DNA from: Candidatus Zipacnadia bacterium
Lineage (GTDB): Bacteria > Armatimonadota > Zipacnadia > Zipacnadales > Zipacnadaceae
Length of the DNA stretch: 14,212 nucleotides
NCBI GenBank assembly: GCA_029821455.1
Contig: JALGTI010000048.1
Location: 1 to 14,212, forward strand
Reading direction: 5' to 3'
Made by a program: the position numbers and the translations under genes. Below are positions 1-7,387 of the stretch, in pieces (within the stretch, counting starts at the first letter, position 1; the number at the start of each line of letters is the position of its first letter). The notes below the pieces were generated by a model. It was not told the origin of the DNA and did no database searches. It saw only the letters and a list, made by a program, of their open reading frames with translations.

Positions 1-374
1 TTGTACAACTCCAGCACGTGTGCGGTGGGGCCTGGACCTTTTACCATATCGGCAAGGCTGCCAGTCACAATGAGCACGGTAAGAAGCTGCACGGGGACTA
101 CGGGATACTGCAGGATGTAGAGATTGAACTGAGCAACCCGAATGCCGAAGCGGCCCAGGTAGAGATTGTCATTCAGGCCAGCGGCGGAGCGGCCAGGGGC
201 ATCTTCAAGCTGGATGGCACCACCATTGAGACCGGCCTGCTGCGGCCTAATCAGGAGAGTGTGCTCAGGCGCCTCAAGGTGGCCGCTGACAGCAGTCGCA
301 CGGTGCGCTTGCTGACCATCCCCCAGGCAGGCAGCAACTACCCCGTGACGCTGGTGGTCCGGACGATTAAATAG
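1..374 (+). CDS. C-terminal part of an unrecognised protein (5' truncated by window)
   Basis: The frame is open from base 3 to the TAG at 372-374, so this is the 3' end of a gene that begins before the window. A GTG at 18 exists but has no ribosome binding site and lies inside the open frame. The visible 123 or so residues alternate polar and hydrophobic residues with many V/I/T, as in a beta-sandwich. Near the middle is a stretch with DVEIELSNPN, and the end reads SNYPVTLVVRTIK. I do not recognise the family and assign no function. It is convergent with the FecR gene and its stop codon forms the first bases of a REP-like inverted repeat. Confidence 0.6.
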   Translation, partial: VQLQHVCGGAWTFYHIGKAASHNEHGKKLHGDYGILQDVEIELSNPNAEAAQVEIVIQASGGAARGIFKLDGTTIETGLLRPNQESVLRRLKVAADSSRTVRLLTIPQAGSNYPVTLVVRTIK

Positions 375-433
375 GGGCGTAATTCATCACGGCCCCGTGC
401 GTCACAAGAAGGGCGCGATGAATCGCGCCCCTA
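372..433. repeat. REP-like inverted pair, probable bidirectional terminator
   Basis: Two related units lie head to head in the gap between convergent genes. The left unit starts TAGGGGCG and continues with ATTCATC and GCCCC. The right unit (411-433), read on the minus strand, starts TAGGGGCG and continues with ATTCATC and GCGCCC. The right unit alone folds as GGGCGCG-ATGAAT-CGCGCCC (411-430). Position and symmetry fit a dispersed palindromic (REP/BIME-like) element that also ends transcription from both sides. Dispersal cannot be shown from one window. Confidence 0.5.
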
Positions 434-455
434 CAAGACCTCACGGTGGCCGGGG

Positions 456-1340
456 CTATCGCTTCAGGTGCAACAGGCGGCGGGTAGTCATACCCTTGGC
501 GTCGGTAGCGGTGACCTCAATCGTCATCTCATCCTCTGAGGGGGCAGTCAGGAGGATGTCAAAGCGGCCACGGGCATCGGTCTCAACAGCCTCGCCGTTC
601 ACTGTCACTGTCGCCCCGCGCTCAGCCTTGCCAGAAATGGCAATATGCTCGCCAGCCTTCGGCAATGCGTTTCCCGACGGTAACTCGTAAAGCTCCAGAG
701 CCGGCCCGAGCACGTCGCCCCGGCGCTCCCACTGTGATCTGGCCTCAGGCTCCAGGGCTGAAGTGGTCAGCCCGGCCGCGGAAACGTGGATGCGCTTGCC
801 GGCGGTGACCTCCGTTGTCTGACCTCTCGCTGTGAGCGCCACCTTGCCATCAAAGACCTCCACCTCGGTCTCTCCATTAGCATCCACACCTACAGAGAAA
901 ACGGTGCCGCGCACGCCCGCAGTGGCGGTGGGTGTGTGAATCTCAAACTTCGACTGCCCGCTGAGTATCTTGAGGATGCGTATCCAGATGTGGCCCACAT
1001 CAAGCCTGAAGACCGAGGTCTCAGCCTGGGAGGTGCGGTTCATCTGGCACTTGAGGACCTGCAGCGTAGTGAGCGGCCCCATCAGGATGCGCTCACCATT
1101 GGCCCAGTTGAGAGTGACCGTACTGTCCTCGCCGGTGCGGATGGTATCGCCGGCCCGGACGTAGTCGGCCGCCCCGAGGGCGACGAAGCTCTCAGCGGTG
1201 GCCTTCTTTAGCTCAACGGTCCCCTCGCCACCACTGACATGAGCGATGCGCTGCATAACAACCAGGGACGAACTGATGGTCAGCCCGACAATGACCATTA
1301 GTGCGAATGCCCCGATCAAGAACGCCGCTGCTTTGCGCAT
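456..1340 (-). CDS. Membrane-anchored FecR-domain protein with C-terminal Ig-like domain
   Basis: This 294-residue protein has an N-terminal hydrophobic segment (about residues 6-28), so it is anchored in the inner membrane with the rest outside the cytoplasm, or is secreted. Residues about 55-190 form a FecR domain, with the typical run TPTATAGVRGTVFSV, then an acidic EVEVFDGKV strand and TAGKRI. The last 75 residues, from AGEHIAISGKA onward, resemble the bacterial Ig-like/glucodextranase-B beta domain. The ATG at 1340 is preceded by AGGGAGGC (1346-1353), which fixes the start. FecR-domain proteins of this architecture are not TonB anti-sigma factors; they are often found near CHASE2 cyclases, as here. 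A sensor or envelope-binding role is inference. The gene is divergent from the cyclase. Confidence 0.8.
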   Translation of the reverse strand: MRKAAAFLIGAFALMVIVGLTISSSLVVMQRIAHVSGGEGTVELKKATAESFVALGAADYVRAGDTIRTGEDSTVTLNWANGERILMGPLTTLQVLKCQMNRTSQAETSVFRLDVGHIWIRILKILSGQSKFEIHTPTATAGVRGTVFSVGVDANGETEVEVFDGKVALTARGQTTEVTAGKRIHVSAAGLTTSALEPEARSQWERRGDVLGPALELYELPSGNALPKAGEHIAISGKAERGATVTVNGEAVETDARGRFDILLTAPSEDEMTIEVTATDAKGMTTRRLLHLKR

Positions 1341-1385
1341 CTGGCGCCTCCCTACAGCCAGCGGGTGACAAACGCCCGCTCTTGG

Positions 1386-1411
1386 GGTATTATTGTCAGA
1401 CGTCTAATACC
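1386..1411. promoter_or_regulatory. Inverted repeat in the FecR/cyclase divergent gap
   Basis: GGTATTA (1386-1392) and TAATACC (1405-1411) form a perfect 7-bp inverted repeat around a 12-nt centre that itself contains GACGTC. The site lies in the 137-bp gap between the two divergent starts, about 45 nt upstream of the FecR start codon and 67 nt upstream of the cyclase start. It could be an operator serving both genes. The AT-rich arms also supply weak -10-like hexamers on the minus strand. No clear -35/-10 pair was found for the cyclase. Confidence 0.3.
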
Positions 1412-1477
1412 AAAACACCTTTACCCTCCCTGTCAGAGTGCTAAACTGCGGACAGGCCGAATGGGGGCCACGGGGCG

Positions 1478-3424
1478 TTGGCCAAGAGACTATTAGGCGC
1501 CATATATAGCCGGGGGATTGTGACTATAGCATTGCTGACAATGCTGGTTTCGCTGGGGGTGTTCTTCTGGCCGGCGCCGACACTGATGGACCGCTTCGAG
1601 TGGCGGACGGTGGACTGGCGATTCCACCGGCGCCATCAGCGTGCCCCCCTGACACCGCACCCCGATATCGTGATCGTGGAAGTTGATGAGGAGAGCATTC
1701 GGAAAAAGGGCATCTGGCCGTGGGGGCGGGGCGAGTTCGCCGAACTGACACAGCGCCTGGACGAGGCCGGTGCCCGGGCGATAATCTTTGACATCTTCTT
1801 TGTGGATCCGGCGCGAGAAGATGCCGAGGGTGATGCGGCCCTCGTCAGGGCAACGGCAGTGGCCGGTAATGTCTATCACGCCGGCTTCGCGCTACGTGGT
1901 GATGAGCCGGCTGAAGAAGTCAGCAGCATTCCAGTTGACCCGGCCTGGGCGGAGGCGCAAGTGCTGCCGGGACGGGGGCTGGATGCGATTGCAAGCCTAC
2001 ATCGCTTTGTGGCGCTGGCCGGGCCAGCCTCTGAGTTGGCGACGGCAGCCCGGGGTGTGGGCTTCATAGATGTGATGGATACGGGCGACGGCGTGTATCG
2101 CCTGGCCCTGCCGGTGGGGATGTGCGAGGGCAAGCTGTACCCAAGCCTCGCCGTAGTAGTGGCAGCCGACCTGGCCGCCGTTAGCCCGGACCGGGTCAAG
2201 GTGGTTCTGGGGCAGGGGACGTGGATAGGCGATGCGTATGCGATACCGATAGACCGTGGCGGGTATGCTGCGATCAACTTTGTGGGCCCGGACCACACTT
2301 TCCCCTACGTCCCGGCTTGGAAGGTGACTGCGCAGGCGGGCGAACTGACGGAGGAGGAAAAGCTGCCGGCAGACACATTCCGCGACAAACTTGTGCTGAT
2401 CTCGATGACCGCGGCCGGCCAGTACGACTTGCGCGCCACTCCCTACGGCAGCTTCTTCCACGGCGTGGAAATACAAGCCAACATCCTCGACAACATCCTG
2501 CTGGGGCGTTTCTTGCAGCAACTGGAGCCGGAGCGGACTGGCCTGATCATCATCTTCGTATCGCTGGCAATGGGTCTGGGGTTTTCGCTGCTGCGGCCGG
2601 TTCAGGCCTCGGCCTTCGGGTTGCTCCTGCTATGGGCCCACAATGCCCTGGCGGGTTGGGCATTCAATGATCACAACCTGATTGTGCCGATGGTGCCGCC
2701 AAGCCTGGCGATAGTGTTGGCGCTGATATCACTGCTCACCTACCGCGTGCTAGTTGAGGAACGGCAGAGCTACCGCGTGCACGAGGTCTTTGCCCACTTC
2801 GCACCGCCGCCAGTCGTACGAGAGTTGGAAAGGGCAGGTACCGAAGGCATAATCAGCGGCGAGCGGCGTGATATCACGGTGCTGTTCTCAGACTTGCGCC
2901 ATTTCACGCGCGCTACCGGCAATATGCAGCCCGAGGATGTCGTCAGCTTGCTGAATCGCTACTTTAGCCTTATGCACGAGGTTATCTGGGAGTTTGGCGG
3001 CACTCTGGATAAGTTCATAGGCGACGAGCTCATGGCCCTGTTTAACGTGCCATTGGCCCAGCCAGACCATACGCTGCTGGCAGTGCGTTGTGCCGTGGAG
3101 ATGCAGCGGCGAATTCACTCGCTGAGCGGCGAGTGGGCGTTCTATGGGATGCCGGAGCTGGCCGCAGGTATGGGCATCGCCAGCGGGGAGGCCGTGGTGG
3201 GCTGTATGGGCTCGCCGGGGCGCGTGCAGTATACGGCTGTTGGCGTTACTGTGAACCTGGCCGCGCGGCTGGAAGAGCTAAGCAAGCAACTCAAGGCCCA
3301 GATCGTCATCAGCCAGTCTGTCTGGGAGCAGGTCAAGGAGGAGGTAAGGACCGAGCCGCTGGCGCCGGCCATGCTACAGGGATTTGACGAGCCAGTGCAG
3401 GCGTACAAAGTGATAATTGAGTGA
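1478..3424 (+). CDS. CHASE2-domain class III adenylate cyclase
   Basis: The 648-residue protein makes cAMP (class III cyclase), probably in response to an extracytoplasmic signal sensed by CHASE2. The order is one N-terminal membrane helix (about 13-31), a CHASE2 domain outside the membrane (about 35-345), three membrane helices (about 352-430) and a cytoplasmic cyclase domain (about 460-640). Metal-binding aspartates are D472 (LFSD) and D516 (GDE). K512 in DKFIGDE and T586 in QYTAVG match adenylate specificity. N593 and R597 in VNLAAR are the transition-state residues. V590 replaces the usual D/N of the G-D/N-x-VN motif, which is unusual but not a catalytic position. The start is the TTG at 1478: the frame has a stop just upstream and no ATG, and GTG at 1520 would cut into the first helix. 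No strong ribosome binding site is visible. Confidence 0.88.
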   Translation: MAKRLLGAIYSRGIVTIALLTMLVSLGVFFWPAPTLMDRFEWRTVDWRFHRRHQRAPLTPHPDIVIVEVDEESIRKKGIWPWGRGEFAELTQRLDEAGARAIIFDIFFVDPAREDAEGDAALVRATAVAGNVYHAGFALRGDEPAEEVSSIPVDPAWAEAQVLPGRGLDAIASLHRFVALAGPASELATAARGVGFIDVMDTGDGVYRLALPVGMCEGKLYPSLAVVVAADLAAVSPDRVKVVLGQGTWIGDAYAIPIDRGGYAAINFVGPDHTFPYVPAWKVTAQAGELTEEEKLPADTFRDKLVLISMTAAGQYDLRATPYGSFFHGVEIQANILDNILLGRFLQQLEPERTGLIIIFVSLAMGLGFSLLRPVQASAFGLLLLWAHNALAGWAFNDHNLIVPMVPPSLAIVLALISLLTYRVLVEERQSYRVHEVFAHFAPPPVVRELERAGTEGIISGERRDITVLFSDLRHFTRATGNMQPEDVVSLLNRYFSLMHEVIWEFGGTLDKFIGDELMALFNVPLAQPDHTLLAVRCAVEMQRRIHSLSGEWAFYGMPELAAGMGIASGEAVVGCMGSPGRVQYTAVGVTVNLAARLEELSKQLKAQIVISQSVWEQVKEEVRTEPLAPAMLQGFDEPVQAYKVIIE

Positions 3425-3496
3425 CAAAAAGCCGCGTCGCAATGGTGCGTTTACAGAATTGTTGCAAGTCCGCAGCCTCCGCGTAGTAGATTATAC

Positions 3497-3526
3497 TTGA
3501 CATTTGCGTAGCCTATGCAGTATACT
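3497..3526 (+). promoter_or_regulatory. Near-consensus sigma70-type promoter for the sugar transferase
   Basis: TTGACA (3497-3502) and TATACT (3521-3526) are separated by 18 bp. The expected start of transcription is near 3533. A TTG at 3504 that could extend the downstream gene therefore falls inside the promoter and cannot be its start. The octamer TTTACATT recurs at 3531 and 3551, and TTGACATT lies over the -35 box; these repeats might bind a regulator. Confidence 0.6.
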
Positions 3527-3563
3527 ATTCTTTACATTAGATACATACGCTTTACATTTCGAT

Positions 3564-4181
3564 ATGAAAGCGAAATGGTCTTTATACGAAATCGTCAAGC
3601 GGCTGATAGATATAGCCGGCGCCAGTGCAGGGCTGGTGCTGGCTGGCCCGCTGATGCTGGCCTTGGCTATTGTGGTCAAGCTCGATAGCCCCGGGCCTGC
3701 GTTCTTCCGGCAGGTGCGGCTGGGTAAAAACGGGCGACCGTTCACGTTCCTGAAGTTCCGGTCAATGCAAGACGGTGCCACTCAACTACAGGTTGCATTG
3801 GTTGGACACAATGAGGTGGCCGGACCAGTCTTCAAGATTCAGGCCGATCCCCGTATCACCCGGCTCGGCCGGTTCATCCGCAAGTACAGCCTCGACGAAT
3901 TGCCGCAACTGTGGCATGTGCTGCTGGGCGAGATGAGCCTGGTGGGGCCAAGGCCGCCAATCCCCGAGGAGGTGGCCGGCTACGAGCCCTGGCAGCGGGA
4001 GCGACTGGCCGTCAAGCCGGGCCTGACCTGCACCTGGCAGGTGAGCGGCCGCAGCAACATCCCCTTTGACCGCTGGGTGGAGATGGACATCGAATATGTC
4101 CGCACCTGCGACCTCCTGCTGGACCTCAAGCTCCTGCTTCTGACCATCCCCGCAGTCATCACCGCGCGCGGGGCGTATTAG
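3564..4181 (+). CDS. Bacterial sugar transferase (PglC/WcaJ C-terminal type)
   Basis: This 205-residue membrane-associated phosphoglycosyl transferase is expected to move a sugar-1-phosphate from a nucleotide sugar to undecaprenyl phosphate, the first step of exopolysaccharide or glycan assembly. An N-terminal hydrophobic re-entrant helix (about 15-40) is followed by FLKFRSM, the catalytic Asp-Glu dyad in YSLDELPQLWHVL, MSLVGPRPP, and KPGLTCTWQVSGRS. The usual glycine of LTG is a cysteine here. The length fits the minimal monotopic PglC-like form rather than five-helix WcaJ. The ATG at 3564 is chosen because the promoter at 3497-3526 excludes the upstream TTG; no good ribosome binding site is visible. 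No other polysaccharide genes are nearby, so the sugar is unknown. Confidence 0.85.
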   Translation: MKAKWSLYEIVKRLIDIAGASAGLVLAGPLMLALAIVVKLDSPGPAFFRQVRLGKNGRPFTFLKFRSMQDGATQLQVALVGHNEVAGPVFKIQADPRITRLGRFIRKYSLDELPQLWHVLLGEMSLVGPRPPIPEEVAGYEPWQRERLAVKPGLTCTWQVSGRSNIPFDRWVEMDIEYVRTCDLLLDLKLLLLTIPAVITARGAY

Positions 4182-4201
4182 CTGTACAGCCACAAAGGCC
4201 T

Positions 4202-4227
4202 GGCACCGACCCGAGAAGGACGGTGCC
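4202..4227 (+). terminator. Possible hairpin terminator after the sugar transferase
   Basis: GGCACCG (4202-4208) pairs with CGGTGCC (4221-4227) over a 12-nt loop, 20 nt after the stop. There is no T-run, so intrinsic termination is uncertain. Confidence 0.25.
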
Positions 4228-4275
4228 GGCGTGTCAATACAGAATTGGCTCGCAATGATTGGCGTGCAAGGCGCC

Positions 4276-4464
4276 CTACGGCCCGCAGCCGGTGGGGGTG
4301 ATGCTGTACAGCTTGATCTGACACGCCCCGGCGGCGCGATTTAGTTCATACTTCACGCAGCCGCTCATGGTCTCGCCCTGTTCATCAATCTCCCAGTCCT
4401 TACAACGACCGTAGCACCAGCCAAGGGAGGCCAGTAGTCTGGGGGAGATCGGGGCTCTTGTTTG
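4276..4464 (-). pseudogene. Cysteine-containing open frame directly after an amber stop, probable gene remnant
   Basis: Directly after the TAG of the upstream TPR/CuAO_N gene, the same frame stays open for 62 codons to a TAG at 4276-4278. There is no ATG, GTG or TTG near its beginning and no ribosome binding site. The translation looks protein-like: it contains LGWCYGRCKDWEIDEQGE, then SGCVKYEL, GACQIKLYS and a PTGCGP end, with five cysteines and mostly G/C third bases. The family is not recognised. It is either the 3' remnant of a lost secreted protein or a C-terminal extension reached only by amber read-through. The first is more likely, because the neighbouring paralogue ends at the same place and its following sequence is unrelated. 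Confidence 0.35.
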
Positions 4465-5346
4465 CTACCTCACCCACGCAATTCTTGGGGGCCCTTCCCA
4501 GATTACCTCGCGGCCAAAGGTTTCGGCCACGAAACGTAAGGGGACCAGCAGTTGGCCGCCGGCCATGACGGGAGCAACAGGCAGTGGCACCGGCCTGCCG
4601 TTGAGTACCGCCCTGGCAGCTCCCGGCGCCAGCACGAGTTTCAATCCCCTTGCCGCAACCTGGAGTTGTCCGGTGCTTGGATTCCACTTTACCCTGGCAC
4701 CCAGCATGCGACCGAGATCGCGGGCTGGGACCAGTAACCTGTTGTTTGACTTCTCTATCCAACCGCTAAAGTGGATCCGGTCCACAATGACCGCCGCCGG
4801 CAAGCTGCCCGGGAGGTAGGCCTCAATCAGCCTCCCGCGGGCTTCCTCTACAATTAGCATCATCACCTCGGCGTCAGGGTTCTGCTCTAAACACTTCTGC
4901 GCCCATTGCAACGCAGAAGCCCACGCGGCGGAAGCCGACTCTCCTCCTTCTAGCGCCTTCATTCTATGGCAGTCGGCGAGCATTCCCATCGGGTTGAGGT
5001 GATGCATCTTTTGGTCTGGAAAGCTTACCGTTAAGTGGGGGTCAAAGGTCATCACTGCTTCATAGGCCGCAATCGCCTTATCGAGCTGGTCGTTCCACAT
5101 GTAGGCCAGACCTAAGAGCAAGTTAATCTTGGCCCGTTCCGCCGGATCCTCCGTACTCTGAAGTGCCTCCTCCAGTTTCGGTATGGCGGCGGGAATATCT
5201 CTTTCTCCCATAGCCTCAAGCCCAGCAGTGAAGGCAGACGTAGTTCGCTCCCGAGGAAAGACAGCAATGTAGCCCACGATCGTTACTGTGACACATAGCG
5301 GTAGCACCCACCACCTAGGCCAACAAAGACACTGCAAAGCTTTCAT
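4465..5346 (-). CDS. Secreted TPR + copper-amine-oxidase-N-like protein, copy 2
   Basis: A 293-residue protein. The ATG at 5346 is preceded by GAGAGGAGG (5356-5364) at 9 nt, which rules out the longer frame starting at 5505, where the extra N-terminus is non-coding in character. An N-terminal hydrophobic segment (WWVLPLCVTVTIVGYIAV) acts as signal or anchor. A TPR-like helical region follows (about residues 40-175), with a clear repeat around AKINLLLGLAYMWNDQLDKA. The last 95 residues or so match the CuAO_N1 domain, ending LLVPLRFVAETFGREVIWEG. Despite the name, this domain has no oxidase activity; it is usually an extracytoplasmic binding module. It is a close paralogue of the gene at 5634-6506 with almost identical C-terminal sequence, so the pair arose by tandem duplication. 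It ends in TAG. Confidence 0.8.
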   Translation of the reverse strand: MKALQCLCWPRWWVLPLCVTVTIVGYIAVFPRERTTSAFTAGLEAMGERDIPAAIPKLEEALQSTEDPAERAKINLLLGLAYMWNDQLDKAIAAYEAVMTFDPHLTVSFPDQKMHHLNPMGMLADCHRMKALEGGESASAAWASALQWAQKCLEQNPDAEVMMLIVEEARGRLIEAYLPGSLPAAVIVDRIHFSGWIEKSNNRLLVPARDLGRMLGARVKWNPSTGQLQVAARGLKLVLAPGAARAVLNGRPVPLPVAPVMAGGQLLVPLRFVAETFGREVIWEGPPRIAWVR

Positions 5347-5384
5347 TAACACCAACCTCCTCTCAGGAATAGTGGGGCTGTCAT

Positions 5385-5633
5385 CTAGTGGAGCTTGAAT
5401 GAACGGAGACAGTCCTCCAGCTCGTCGCCGCAATACGTGTGAGCTATCTGACCGGGGTCGTCGTACGGGTCCTGGTTCGCCGGCCCGGGCGTGTGCATTA
5501 CACAATCGGCTACGGTGCCTGCTTCATGGTGCCCGATGTTGACCCCATGTCCACACTCGTGTCCGATGATAAACTTCTTCACGTCCTCATCCTGGGGGTC
5601 CCAGTTAGTCGCGTTAGAGCTACCGGCTGCATG
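5385..5633 (-). pseudogene. Truncated HExxH metalloprotease-like gene, copy 2
   Basis: Only the C-terminal 80 or so residues of the paralogue at 6554-7360 remain. It has HECGHGVNIGHHE, a zincin HExxHxxxxxH motif, then DCVMH, a possible Met-turn, and it ends SFKLH before TAG, matching SWKLH in the other copy. Similarity to copy 1 begins upstream of the possible GTG start at 5582, around NWDP, so the real gene once extended further 5'. It is in the same frame as, and begins right after, the TAG of the upstream TPR/CuAO_N gene. The likeliest history is a deletion that joined the two after the tandem duplication. A short functional product from GTG 5582 is possible but weakly supported. Confidence 0.6.
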
Positions 5634-6506
5634 CTACCTGACCCAGGCGATTCGTCCGGGTGCCTCCCAGATAACCCGGCGGCCGAAGGTTTCGGCTACG
5701 AAGCGCAAGGGGACGAGAAGTTGGCCCCCTGCCATGGCGGGAGCAACGGGCACGGGCACCTGTCTGCCGTTGAGTACCGCTTTAGTAGCCCCCGCTGACA
5801 GCACGAGTTTCAAGCCCTTTGCTACAATCTCGAGTTCGCGCTTGTTGTGATCCCACTTCACCCTGGCCCCCAGCAGGCGACCAAGATCTGCGCCGGTGGC
5901 CAAAACCCTGTTGTTCGCGTTCTTGGTTGGCCCTGTGAGGTAAGTCTGGCCAACCATCACTGCGGGTGGCAAGCTGCCCATGAGGTGCGCATTCCCCAGT
6001 TCGCGTCTAGCCATTACGAGATTAGCCATCACCGCCTGTCCATCCGGGAATTGCCTAATCGCTTTCTCCCACCATTGCAGGGCTGTTGCCCAATCGCCCT
6101 TCGCCCTGTAGCAGTCGCCAAGCCGGACCAGTGGGCTCAATCCCCAGATTCCCTGCTCTGGGAAGTCTGCCACCATGTTTGGGTCGTACTCCAGTACCGC
6201 CTCGCTAGCGTCGATAGCCTTGTCTATTTGGCCGTCCCACATATAGCAGAGCCCCAGCAGGAGATTGATCTTAGCCTGCCCCGCTGGTTCTTCCGCGCCA
6301 GCCAGGGCCGTCTGGAGGTTGGCTATGGCAGTTGGTATGTCCCACGGCGCATCCATGTCCTTTGGTGTGAGCGCCTCAATGGCCACATTGTAAGCTGAAC
6401 TGCCAACCTGGGCCTGTGCTGGACTCATGACCGCAGCTAGCCCAGCCAAGAACCACAGCGTGATTACAGAACAGCCGTGCTTTGGTCCACTGCTTGGCCT
6501 TCCCAT
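5634..6506 (-). CDS. Secreted TPR + copper-amine-oxidase-N-like protein, copy 1
   Basis: A 290-residue protein. The ATG at 6506 has AAAGGAGAG (6515-6523) upstream, so it is preferred over GTG 6530 and ATG 6527. The signal peptide runs to about residue 34, with probable cleavage after SPAQAQ. TPR-like helices occupy about 45-170, including AKINLLLGLCYMWDGQIDKA. A CuAO_N1 domain fills about 195-290, ending LLVPLRFVAETFGRRVIWEA. The architecture suggests an extracytoplasmic scaffold or binding protein; no enzyme motif is seen. It follows the HExxH gene by 47 nt, and the same order is repeated downstream, so the two genes form a duplicated module. It ends in TAG, after which the frame continues into the truncated protease copy. 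Confidence 0.82.
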   Translation of the reverse strand: MGRPSSGPKHGCSVITLWFLAGLAAVMSPAQAQVGSSAYNVAIEALTPKDMDAPWDIPTAIANLQTALAGAEEPAGQAKINLLLGLCYMWDGQIDKAIDASEAVLEYDPNMVADFPEQGIWGLSPLVRLGDCYRAKGDWATALQWWEKAIRQFPDGQAVMANLVMARRELGNAHLMGSLPPAVMVGQTYLTGPTKNANNRVLATGADLGRLLGARVKWDHNKRELEIVAKGLKLVLSAGATKAVLNGRQVPVPVAPAMAGGQLLVPLRFVAETFGRRVIWEAPGRIAWVR

Positions 6507-6553
6507 GGCTTTGACTCTCCTTTCCATCACAATGTGACGCGCCGCGAAGACTC

Positions 6554-7360
6554 CTAGTGCAGCTTCCAGCTATGTAGACAATCGTCATCTTGAGTGCAGT
6601 AAACGTGAGGGATGTTGTTCCAGTCAAACGGCTGATACATTACACAGTTTGACTCTCCCGCAAACCAGTAATCCTGGGGATCCGGGTCCCCTTCGTGATG
6701 TGGAATATTGACGTCATGCCCACATTCATGGCCAATTACATACTTCAACATTTGTGTATAGAGACCTCCGGGATCATCCTCGGTAATTCTATCGGTATAT
6801 ATTTTCACCCACTCGCACCCATTCGGAGTCCCGAGCTGCTGAGCCTCGCCGTAAAACTCCTCATGATCCTCTCCGTCCAGCATTCTGATAGCACGTTGCG
6901 TCTGTCCTGGGGCTGTGTCGCGGTTGAAGTTAACCACACGGTTGGCGTCATACTCGGGCTCATCGCTCTGTAACATGCGTATGGTCAGTCCGGTGGCGTC
7001 GAAGTCCTCATTACCCAGGCCACCTTCGTCACAATTGAGCCAAACAAATCCGCCGGGTGTCACCTCGTCCTCATCGTCCACGCTCTAGATACCGGGGTCC
7101 ACAGAAATGTTGGTGAGTTGGCTGGTGCCGTGCTGGAGGGCATATTGGGGTTGCTGGTCGCGCTTGCAATTGCCGTCGGCCTCCGACTCTGTCGCAAACA
7201 CTACCGCGTAGTATGTGCCGACTAGCTCGTAGTCCTTGTCGAGCTCCACGTCTACCTCGTACTCAGGTGAGTAGTAGGTTCCCTGCGTGAGCCCCGTGCA
7301 GGTGAGGGTGGCCTCGACCCCGGCCGCCCAAGAAGGGCGGCTGGTGGGCTTTCCACCAAG
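6554..7360 (-). pseudogene. HExxH metalloprotease-like gene, copy 1, interrupted by an in-frame amber codon
   Basis: The 3' part (7081 to 6554) encodes about 175 residues with HECGHDVNIPHHE (zinc-binding HExxHxxxxxH, metzincin-like) followed by SNCVMY, a possible Met-turn, and many Asp/Glu and Cys residues as in a secreted protein. Upstream the same frame remains open and protein-like from 7360 to 7088, with segments such as EATLTCTGLTQGTYYSPEYE and GTSQLTNISVDPGI. It is broken only by TAG at 7085-7087. There is no good start codon or ribosome binding site for either piece, and a TGA lies at 7361-7363. I read this as a gene that lost its 5' end and gained a nonsense codon. A stand-alone product from GTG 7081 is less likely. 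It ends in TAG (6554-6556). Confidence 0.55.
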
Positions 7361-7387
7361 TCAGTAGAGAAACTAGCCTTTGCGCTA

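Noticed and set aside
3504..3563. TTG 3504 as start of the sugar transferase
   Set aside because: It lies between the -35 and -10 boxes of a near-consensus promoter, upstream of the expected transcript start.
5347..5505. Longer start of the second CuAO_N protein
   Set aside because: The extra residues overlap the truncated protease in another frame, and ATG 5346 has a strong ribosome binding site before a signal-like segment.
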